Source: Pseudodesulfovibrio hydrargyri
GTDB taxonomy: Bacteria > Desulfobacterota > Desulfovibrionia > Desulfovibrionales > Desulfovibrionaceae
Reading direction: 5' to 3'
Assembly (NCBI RefSeq): GCF_001874525.1
Contig: NZ_LKAQ01000004.1
Span: 1,653,171-1,717,170, forward strand
Length of the DNA: 64,000 bases
The notes under the pieces were generated by a model. That model searched no databases. It was not told where the DNA came from and saw only the letters and a program-made list of their open reading frames with translations. The position numbers and the translations under genes were made by a program. Shown here piece by piece: positions 37,145-43,497 of this stretch (position 1 is its first letter; each line of letters starts with the position of its first letter).

Positions 37145-38587
37145 TTAGCCGTTCAGGGCGGTTGCCGGGTCGATGCCGCGCTGGCGCAGCCACTTGGGCA
37201 ACAGTTCGTTGTCGACTTTGGCGCTGATGATCGGCGCGCGTTCCTTGAGCAGCTCGGCCAGGGACGTGCTCACGTTGATGCCGCCGGCGGCGCCGTCGAA
37301 GATGATGACCTTGTCGGTGCCGGAGGTTTGCTTGGCGAAGTGCATGGCCGCGTCCAGGTTCTTGGCCACGAGCCCGTGGGTCATGTACTCGACGTTCTGC
37401 GAGTCCTCGTCCATGACCTTGGCCTGCTCGGCGCCGACCACGATGGTCGGGATCTGTTCGCTGAAGAAGGCGCTCGGATACCCGCCCCAGGAGTAGTTGT
37501 GCACGCACATCTTGATGGCCGGGTTGGTCGGGGGAATGGATTCCAGCAGCGGTCCGTTCTTGCCGTAGAAGGCCTCGGTGTACCAGGTGTACGCCGCCAG
37601 GGGCACGTCCAGGTCGAACAGGTCGGTGCTGGCGCCCACGAAGTTGGCGTAGATGACGCCCGCCGCGAAGACGTAGGGAACCGGACAGGGGAAGTCGAGC
37701 ACCGCGATGCACTCGTCCACCTCGCCCAGCAGGGTCATGATCTTGCCGTAATAGCGGCAGCCCGCGATGGTCAGGCGGTCGTTGAGCGCGTACAGGTCGT
37801 TGTCCGCCTCCACCGAGACCACGCCCACCGGGGACATGTCCAGGAAGGTCGCGAAGGCGAATTTGGACTGCACGAAGTCCGAGGCGAAGATGGCGCGCGC
37901 GGTGAAGTTCGCGGCGCGGGGGCCCAGGTTCTGGTGGTACGTGGAGCGCGTTTCGATGCGCGCGTAGGACATGCCGAAGGGCTTGACGGCCCGGTCGACC
38001 TGGCGGTGGAAGTGGACCTCGCGCACGTCGCTGTTGTGGGCGTGCACGACCCAGTCGGCGTCGTACACGGCCTTGAGGCCGTAGAGGGTGCCGATTTCGG
38101 TCTCGATGGGCACGCCTTCGTCGATGGGGGCCATGCCGCGGGTCTTGCCCTTGCCGAAGTGCTTATCGAGGCCGAAGGACTTGATGTATTCCTCGGTCTC
38201 GCGGAAGCGCAGGCCGACGCCGGCGCGCAGGCGGATGTTGGTGCAGCCGGTGCGGGCTTCGATCTCGTCGCGCAGGGCCTTGAGCATCTCGGCGTACGGT
38301 TCGCCGCCGAGAATGGTGAATCCGTGGTGGGAGGCGCAGATGTTCACCGAGTGGTCCGGCTTGATCATGTCCATGTTGACGTTCTTGAGCGAGGCGATCG
38401 TCTCTTCACGGATGGCGCTGATCCCTCTGGGGCCGGGATAGATGACCGAAGGGGAGTCCGGGAACAGGTCCGTGAGCATGACGGAGGTCATGTCCGGGAG
38501 CTCGGCGGCGCGTTTGACGACGTACTCCGGGGCGACGCCGTACTGGGAGAGACGGGGAGGGGCCGGGATTATAGGGGCGCGGGACAT
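37145..38587 (-). CDS. LarA-like (DUF2088) nickel-pincer enzyme homologue
   Basis: 480 residues. Overall order matches LarA: a start region KNVNMDMIKPDHSVNICAS, a nucleotide-binding-type segment, then HAHNSDVREVHFHRQVDRAV. H192, K202 and H218 have the same spacing (10 and 16) as H174, K184 and H200 of lactobacillus LarA, where the lysine bonds to the nickel-pincer nucleotide and the last histidine binds nickel. The counterpart of catalytic H108 falls at L126, so simple racemase chemistry is doubtful. larB and larC lie 17 kb away. GGAG precedes the ATG, four bases after the ferredoxin-BFD gene. The alignment was made by eye. Confidence 0.55.
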   Translation of the reverse strand: MSRAPIIPAPPRLSQYGVAPEYVVKRAAELPDMTSVMLTDLFPDSPSVIYPGPRGISAIREETIASLKNVNMDMIKPDHSVNICASHHGFTILGGEPYAEMLKALRDEIEARTGCTNIRLRAGVGLRFRETEEYIKSFGLDKHFGKGKTRGMAPIDEGVPIETEIGTLYGLKAVYDADWVVHAHNSDVREVHFHRQVDRAVKPFGMSYARIETRSTYHQNLGPRAANFTARAIFASDFVQSKFAFATFLDMSPVGVVSVEADNDLYALNDRLTIAGCRYYGKIMTLLGEVDECIAVLDFPCPVPYVFAAGVIYANFVGASTDLFDLDVPLAAYTWYTEAFYGKNGPLLESIPPTNPAIKMCVHNYSWGGYPSAFFSEQIPTIVVGAEQAKVMDEDSQNVEYMTHGLVAKNLDAAMHFAKQTSGTDKVIIFDGAAGGINVSTSLAELLKERAPIISAKVDNELLPKWLRQRGIDPATALNG

Positions 38588-38591
38588 GGCG

Positions 38592-39197
38592 CTATCTCCT
38601 TTTGGACTCGGCGACTTCGGTGAACAGCGCGAGGTCGCTGTCGAAATAGAAGCCGCGATGGTTGTATTTCTTTTTGATGTCTTCGGGGATATCCTGGAGG
38701 GTCGCGGTCTTGCCGTACCACTGCCAGCCGCCTTCGGGCGGGGTAGGCACGATGCCCGCGGCATCGAGGAGGCGGAGCGCCGGCTGAATGCACTCGACGG
38801 AACAGCCCATCCTCAGCCCGGTGCGGAAGGAGATCTCCTCCGGGGTGTTCGCGCCCTGGATGATGGCGGCGGCCACTTCCTCGGCGCGGGTGGCCGTACA
38901 GTAGCAGACGATCTGGCTCGGGTTGAAGCCCGCCTTGATGCAGATCTCCTCCACTTTTTCCCGGTCTTCGTCCCGAACGACCGTGCCGACCGTAAAGGGC
39001 TCCTTGAGACGGACGAGCGTCACCGCTTCCACGGGACACCGCTGGTGGCAGTTGCCGCAGGCCAGGCAACGGTCGGGGTTCACCTCGGCCTTGCGCTCTT
39101 CCACGGTCACGGCCAGAGTCGGACATACCTTGCTGCAGATGCCGCAGCCGATGCAGGTGTCCTGGTTGATTTCGGCTCGCATGGTTACCGTTTTCAT
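38592..39197 (-). CDS. Ferredoxin (2x[4Fe-4S]) fused to a BFD-like [2Fe-2S] domain
   Basis: 201 residues. Two [4Fe-4S] motifs, C15-C18-C21-C25 and C44-C47-C50-C54, are followed by a bacterioferritin-associated-ferredoxin-like domain with C98-Y-C100 and C132-SVE-C136 (Cx3C rather than the usual CxxC). The ATG at 39197 has GAGG in front. It heads the operon with the LarA-like and QPRTase-like genes and has a good promoter, so it may supply electrons to one of them. Confidence 0.82.
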   Translation of the reverse strand: MKTVTMRAEINQDTCIGCGICSKVCPTLAVTVEERKAEVNPDRCLACGNCHQRCPVEAVTLVRLKEPFTVGTVVRDEDREKVEEICIKAGFNPSQIVCYCTATRAEEVAAAIIQGANTPEEISFRTGLRMGCSVECIQPALRLLDAAGIVPTPPEGGWQWYGKTATLQDIPEDIKKKYNHRGFYFDSDLALFTEVAESKRR

Positions 39198-39273
39198 CAC
39201 TACCTCACAATTGTTTTCAAATATACACAATCGGTGTCTGACGTAAGTTTTCAGCATTATAGAACTGTTTTCC

Positions 39274-39302
39274 ATCATACGGAAACGCCTTGTTTGTGTC
39301 AA
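39274..39302 (-). promoter_or_regulatory. Strong sigma-70-type promoter of the ferredoxin/LarA-like operon
   Basis: Minus strand TTGACA, 17-base spacer, TATGAT; one mismatch in total. It leaves a leader of about 70 bases before the ferredoxin-BFD start. Confidence 0.8.
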
Positions 39303-39663
39303 TAACAGAAGGGCGGATAATTGCCTTGAATGCGAGATAGCGTGGCGCATATAGGCGGCACGGTGAGCCGCTTCCCGGGCGGTTGCGGTTCGGGCGGGAG
39401 CGGCGAGTATGGGGGGTGGCCGAGCCCTTTCCCCGTCTCTTTCCAAGCGGTTCGGGGGGGGCGGCGGGAAGGCGGGGAGAGAGCGAAAGCCGGGGGAACG
39501 GTTCATTACCTATTATAAAAGCGAGCCTCTCCCCATGCGGCCATTTGGCAAACCTTTCCGTAGGTCTTATGGACAAGGCGGCGTTTGGCCGTGACAAAGG
39601 CCGCTTCCGGCGACGGTTTTCCGTGCCTGGAGCAGCGGCGGGGGCGAGGGAAAGGAAAAGGCG
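39303..39663. other. Intergenic region between the ferredoxin-BFD promoter and the NlpC gene
   Basis: No credible gene. GC-rich, with runs of G and C around 39400-39480. It should contain the end of the NlpC/P60 transcript, but no clear terminator was seen. Confidence 0.5.
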
Positions 39664-40173
39664 CTAGAGCACGCGGCGCGCGCTCAGATAGTGCTCTTCC
39701 CAGAAGGGCGAGTTGAGGCTCGATTCCATGACCCGGCTGCCGGAACTGGGGGAGTGCACGAAGGTGCCGCGTTCGGTGACGATGCCCACGTGCAGTGATT
39801 TGCCGTTCTTGTCCACCTGATGGAAGACCAGGTCGCCGGGCCGGATGTCTGCGCGCTGGACCGGGCGGCCCGAGCCGAGTTGTTGCCAGGAGAGGCGCGG
39901 CAGGTCCACCCCGTTTTGGTGGTAGACGTACCAGATGAATCCGGAGCAGTCGAAGCCGGTTTTGGGCGAGTAGCCGCCCCACTTGTACGGGGTGCCGACG
40001 AGCGAGCGGGCCAGCCGGATGACCTTGACGGCCTTGGGCGCGGCGGGCGCGGGCCGGGCCGAGATTTCGGGCGGTGGCGGCTGGACCGGCGAGGTCGCGG
40101 CGCAGGCGCAGAGCAGGAGCGCGCAGGCCGCGAGCCCGAGCGCGGGGAGTCGTCCGCTTGTCCGGTGCCGCAT
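39664..40173 (-). CDS. NlpC/P60-family cell-wall endopeptidase lipoprotein
   Basis: 169 residues. Lipoprotein signal (ALGLAACALLLCAC, lipidated Cys probably 24) and a proline-rich linker precede the NlpC/P60 domain. The catalytic cysteine is C76 in GFDCSGFI and the histidine H128 in SLHVGIV. It cleaves peptide cross-links in murein from the periplasmic face of a membrane. The stop lies 10 bases from the BON gene upstream, on the same strand. Confidence 0.92.
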   Translation of the reverse strand: MRHRTSGRLPALGLAACALLLCACAATSPVQPPPPEISARPAPAAPKAVKVIRLARSLVGTPYKWGGYSPKTGFDCSGFIWYVYHQNGVDLPRLSWQQLGSGRPVQRADIRPGDLVFHQVDKNGKSLHVGIVTERGTFVHSPSSGSRVMESSLNSPFWEEHYLSARRVL

Positions 40174-40182
40174 GGTCGCCTT

Positions 40183-40743
40183 CTAGCCGCGTTTGATCCG
40201 CAGGAAGGACTTGACCGAACGCGCGCCGGAAACGGACTTGGCGTGACGGATGATCTTGTCCCGTTCGGCCGAGGAGCCGACGATGCCCAGCAGGACCACG
40301 TTGCACTGCACGGTCTTGATCTCCACGTTGGTGGACCAGATGTCCTTGTCCTGCACGAGCAGGTTCTTGACCTTGGCGTAGAGCTCCAGGTTGTCCGTGG
40401 TGCCGCACGTGTCGTCGGCCTTCTTGGGCAGCAGGTAGGTGGTCACCGAGCGCACGCCGTCCACGGCCTTGGCGATCTGGACGGCCCGGTCCACCTGGGC
40501 GCGGGACTCGTACTCGCCCACGATGTAGACCAGCCCCTCGTAGCTGGACGCGTCGAAGTCCATGTACTTGACCAGGTCGTCGGCCAGAAAGTCCTTCTCG
40601 ATGAGGAAGGCGATCTTTTCGTCGCTGGCGTATTCGCCCACGTTGCGCTCCTCAACGGCCACGTCGTAGACCGTGCAGCCGTTGGCGAACAGGCCCACCG
40701 CCAGGAGTGTAAGGATGGAAAATATAAGTTTTTTATGGTGCAT
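40183..40743 (-). CDS. BON-domain lipoprotein
   Basis: 186 residues. Lipobox at LLAVGLFANGC, followed by two BON-like domains (VGEYESRAQVDRAVQIAKAVDGVRSV and VVLLGIVGSSAERDKIIRHAKSVSGARSV), which bind phospholipid surfaces in OsmY/DolP-type proteins. The ATG at 40743 is preceded by GGGGGAG and a good promoter. Probably anchored to the outer membrane. Confidence 0.88.
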   Translation of the reverse strand: MHHKKLIFSILTLLAVGLFANGCTVYDVAVEERNVGEYASDEKIAFLIEKDFLADDLVKYMDFDASSYEGLVYIVGEYESRAQVDRAVQIAKAVDGVRSVTTYLLPKKADDTCGTTDNLELYAKVKNLLVQDKDIWSTNVEIKTVQCNVVLLGIVGSSAERDKIIRHAKSVSGARSVKSFLRIKRG

Positions 40744-40775
40744 GAAGCTCCCCCTGAGTTTTTCTAGAGTATCTC

Positions 40776-40804
40776 TATATACCGATTTTGCGCTGTGGTG
40801 GCAA
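40776..40804 (-). promoter_or_regulatory. Promoter of the BON-domain gene
   Basis: Minus strand TTGCCA, 17-base spacer, TATATA, about 33 bases upstream of the start codon. Confidence 0.65.
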
Positions 40805-40823
40805 CCACGGCGGCCCGTGCCCA

Positions 40824-40852
40824 TTGACCGGGTGCGCCTATTTCCGCATACT
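40824..40852 (+). promoter_or_regulatory. Promoter of the glycine-zipper lipoprotein gene
   Basis: TTGACC, 17-base spacer, CATACT, 27 bases upstream of the start codon. Confidence 0.6.
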
Positions 40853-40879
40853 CGCCATACTGCCATTGGAGGTGGCGCG

Positions 40880-41302
40880 ATGCAACGAATCCGGTACATT
40901 CCCATGCTTTTTCTGGCCGGCCTGCTCCTGGCCGGGTGCGGCCCCAAGCGGCCCGTGCTCTATCCCAACGCGCATCTGGACAAGGTGGGCATGCAGGTGG
41001 CCCAGGCCGACATCGACGACTGCGTCATGAAGGCCGAGGCCGCCGGGGCCAACGCCAGGGACGCGGGCGCGGCCGCCGGAAACGTGGCCAAGTCCGGAGC
41101 CGTGGGCGCTGCCGCCGGGGCGGTCTTCGGGGCGATCATGGGCAACGGCGTGGGCCGGTCCGCCGCCGCAGCGGGCGGGGCCGCCGCTGCCGGAAGCGCG
41201 GTCAACGAGGGCTTCAAGTCCGGCGACCCGGCGGCCATCCACAAGAATTTCGTCGAGCGGTGCCTGCGCGAAAAGGGCTACGACGTCATCGGCTGGAAAT
41301 AG
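40880..41302 (+). CDS. Small lipoprotein with glycine-zipper region
   Basis: 140 residues. Lipobox LAGLLLAGC, then a central Ala/Gly region (AGAAAGNVAKSGAVGAAAGA) of the glycine-zipper type that packs into membranes or oligomers, and a C-terminus with AIHKNFVERCLREKGYDVIGW, common in small envelope lipoproteins. Enzymatic role unlikely. Its partner gene starts eight bases downstream. Confidence 0.82.
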   Translation: MQRIRYIPMLFLAGLLLAGCGPKRPVLYPNAHLDKVGMQVAQADIDDCVMKAEAAGANARDAGAAAGNVAKSGAVGAAAGAVFGAIMGNGVGRSAAAAGGAAAAGSAVNEGFKSGDPAAIHKNFVERCLREKGYDVIGWK

Positions 41303-41310
41303 GAGGAGAC

Positions 41311-41847
41311 ATGAAACGCCTGCTTTTGCTCATCCCGTTTATCCTCCTTCTGGCCGCCTGCGCCGCCAGGGGCCCGCTGACCGAGGAGCGCAGGGGCAAC
41401 GTGGTCGCCTTTGCCCGGGCCGACACCGGCAACGCCGTGACCGTGACGCTGAGCCCCGGCCTGGAGTTCGACAAGCACGTGCGCCGCGACTTCATGGGCG
41501 CGACCGTCGAGGGCTGGCTCTACCGCGCCGAAGACGGCACCTCGGTCCTGGTCTCCAGCATGGACCGCGCCCGGTTCGAGGACCTCATCGGCAGGACCAT
41601 CGAGGCTCCGAAGACCGGGATCAAGGCGTATCCGCCGCAGACCTCCTGGCTGCCGCGCCTGTGCCAGCTGGTCCGGGCCTACGTGGTCTCCCTGGACAGC
41701 GACGTGGTGGCCGCCGTCAAGTTCGGCCCGCGCTCCGACGGCGAGTGCGATGGTTTGGTGGACAACGACGAGTACATGGCCGCCCACCTCGACGAGGTGG
41801 CCGAGTTCGACCGCCGGGCCGAACGGGAAATCTCCGTCGACTGGTAG
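41311..41847 (+). CDS. Lipoprotein of unknown function
   Basis: 178 residues with the lipobox LLLLAAC close to the N-terminus. The mature part is acidic and I do not recognise a domain. AGGAGG precedes the ATG. Cotranscribed with the glycine-zipper lipoprotein, so an envelope role is likely. Confidence 0.8.
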   Translation: MKRLLLLIPFILLLAACAARGPLTEERRGNVVAFARADTGNAVTVTLSPGLEFDKHVRRDFMGATVEGWLYRAEDGTSVLVSSMDRARFEDLIGRTIEAPKTGIKAYPPQTSWLPRLCQLVRAYVVSLDSDVVAAVKFGPRSDGECDGLVDNDEYMAAHLDEVAEFDRRAEREISVDW

Positions 41848-41852
41848 CCGCC

Positions 41853-42761
41853 TCAGTCGAAGAGCAGGCCCAACGCCTCCCGCAATGCCTCCCGGTCAAC
41901 CTCCCAGCCGCCGGTCCAGGCCGGTTTCAGGCTGATGGTCCGTTCCCCGGCGCGCAGTGCGTAGCAGTGCAGGCGCATGTTCGTGCGCGACGCGCGCTGC
42001 CCGTCCTCGCCATACTTTCTGTCTCCGGCCACCGGGTGCCCGCGCGAGGCCAGTTGCACTCGGATCTGGTGGGTGCGGCCGGTGAGCAGGCGCACGGCCA
42101 GCAGCGACCGTTCCCGGCCCACTGTCAGCGCACTGACCCGCGCCAGCGCCGTCTTGCCCGACCCGGTGCGGACCTTTTCATGGCCCGGCGCGCCGCGTTT
42201 CTTCATGACGTCTTCCAGCAGGGCGCCGTCCGGTTCGTCCCACCGTCCCTCGACCCAGGCCAGGTAGACCTTGGCCACGCCGTTGGACGCGAAGAGATCG
42301 TTGAGTTCGCGCAGGGCCTCGTAGCTCTTGGCCGCCAGGAGCAGCCCCGAGGTGTCGCGGTCCAGGCGGTGGGCCAGGGTGGGCATGAACGCGGCGTCGC
42401 GGTACAGGGCCCGCAGCCGCGCCGTGACCGAGTCGGTCACCCCGTCGCCGCCGTGGGCCGCCAGTCCGGCGGGCTTGGCCACGGCCAGCAAATCCGCGTC
42501 CTCATAGGCCACCTTCAGGCCGCCCGCTTCCGACACCTGTTTGCCCTCGCCCGGCGTGTACGGCGGAATGCGCACGGTCTGCCCGGCCTCGATGCGGTCA
42601 AAAGGCTTCTTGCGGCCCTTGTCCACGCGCACCTGGCCCGTGCGGATCCATTTCTGGATGGCCGAGCGCGGCACGTCGCCGGTCAGCCGCCGTTCCAGGA
42701 ACTGCAACAGCTTCTGGCCTGACTCGGCCCGCGTGACGATAACGAATTGTGTTTCCGGCAT
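41853..42761 (-). CDS. RluC/RluD-family pseudouridine synthase
   Basis: 302 residues. N-terminal S4-like RNA-binding part (SAIQKWIRTGQVRVDKGRKK) and the catalytic domain with HRLDRDTSGLLL, where D135 is the nucleophile, plus GRTHQIRVQLASRGHPVAGDRKYG. It isomerises uridines in rRNA or tRNA; the exact target cannot be read from sequence. Confidence 0.93.
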   Translation of the reverse strand: MPETQFVIVTRAESGQKLLQFLERRLTGDVPRSAIQKWIRTGQVRVDKGRKKPFDRIEAGQTVRIPPYTPGEGKQVSEAGGLKVAYEDADLLAVAKPAGLAAHGGDGVTDSVTARLRALYRDAAFMPTLAHRLDRDTSGLLLAAKSYEALRELNDLFASNGVAKVYLAWVEGRWDEPDGALLEDVMKKRGAPGHEKVRTGSGKTALARVSALTVGRERSLLAVRLLTGRTHQIRVQLASRGHPVAGDRKYGEDGQRASRTNMRLHCYALRAGERTISLKPAWTGGWEVDREALREALGLLFD

Positions 42762-42784
42762 GGTGGTGGAGGAGCCTCCGGCGG

Positions 42785-42844
42785 CCGGGGGAAGGGGAGA
42801 GGGAAACCCTTTGAGAAAAGGGTTTCCCTCTCCCCTTCCCCCGG
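42785..42844. repeat. Long perfect inverted repeat (28-bp arms, 4-base loop)
   Basis: An exceptionally long, perfect hairpin between the pseudouridine synthase and ydbL. It begins CCGGGGGAAGGGG and ends CCCCTTCCCCCGG. It is immediately followed by a sequence repeated near 45.9 kb. Confidence 0.85.
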
Positions 42845-42892
42845 ACCCCCCATCCCCACTCTCTTCCTAAACTTTTTGGGTCGCTTCGCGAA
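42839..42892. repeat. Dispersed intergenic repeat, copy A
   Basis: Contains CCCCCCATCCCCA, TTCCTAAACTTT and CGCTTCGCG in the same order and spacing as copy B at 45929-45981. It lies against the end of the long hairpin. Confidence 0.65.
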
Positions 42893-42923
42893 GGGAAGGG
42901 GGGGCGGAGTGTCTTTGGGATGG

Positions 42924-43286
42924 TTATTTTTTGTACCAGGTGCCGTCGGGGTTTTGCAGCCAGGTGCCGGGCTGGGCCTGCTGGGCCACCTTGGACGCGC
43001 GGCGCTGGCCCACCAGGGCCGGGGTGGTGTTGGCCTTCTTGGCGATGGCCGCGTAGACCGTGGCCCGGTCCTTGTTCTCGGCGGCCACCACGTCGGCCTG
43101 TTTCTTCGCTCCCCGGAATTCGAGGAAGCCCTGGTTGTTCTCGCCCACGGTGCCGTCGGCCAGCAGCGCGGCCACGGCGGGCTTGCGGGCGATGAACCGG
43201 TCCTTGAGGGATTCGGCCAGGGCGGCGCTCGCCGTCAGCCCGAGGACAAGGGTGAATATGAGGACGAGTCGTGTCTTATTGCGCAT
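42924..43286 (-). CDS. ydbL: YdbL-family (DUF1318) periplasmic protein
   Basis: 120 residues with a signal peptide (LVLGLTASAALA) and the YdbL/DUF1318 pattern: ADGTVGENNQGFLEF, AENKDRATVYAAIAKKANTT and the Trp-rich end GTWLQNPDGTWYKK. In enterobacteria it belongs to the ydbH-ynbE-ydbL operon, and here the order is the same. It overlaps ynbE by 11 bases. Probably regulates the YdbH-YnbE bridge. Confidence 0.88.
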   Translation of the reverse strand: MRNKTRLVLIFTLVLGLTASAALAESLKDRFIARKPAVAALLADGTVGENNQGFLEFRGAKKQADVVAAENKDRATVYAAIAKKANTTPALVGQRRASKVAQQAQPGTWLQNPDGTWYKK

Positions 43287-43485
43287 TGGTCGCCTCCGGT
43301 GCGGCTGGAGCTTCGTCGACGTCGGAGAAGAAATCGTCCAGTGCCCGGTCTACCCGGACGTTCACGTCGATGGTGATGTGGATGGGCTTGACCTCCACCG
43401 GGGCCACCTCCACCCTGTGGCTGGTGGAACAGCCCGAGGCGAAGAGCAGCAGGAGGCAGGCTGTCGCGGCTAAACAATGTTTCAT
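43276..43485 (-). CDS. ynbE: YnbE-family outer-membrane lipoprotein
   Basis: 69 residues. Lipobox LLLLFASGC, then a short mature part including VKPIHITIDVNVRVDRALDDFF, characteristic of YnbE. In E. coli YnbE joins YdbH by beta-strand augmentation to make an intermembrane bridge for phospholipid transport. Located 12 bases after ydbH. Confidence 0.85.
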   Translation of the reverse strand: MKHCLAATACLLLLFASGCSTSHRVEVAPVEVKPIHITIDVNVRVDRALDDFFSDVDEAPAAPEATNAQ

Positions 43486-43497
43486 GGCATGTTCTCC

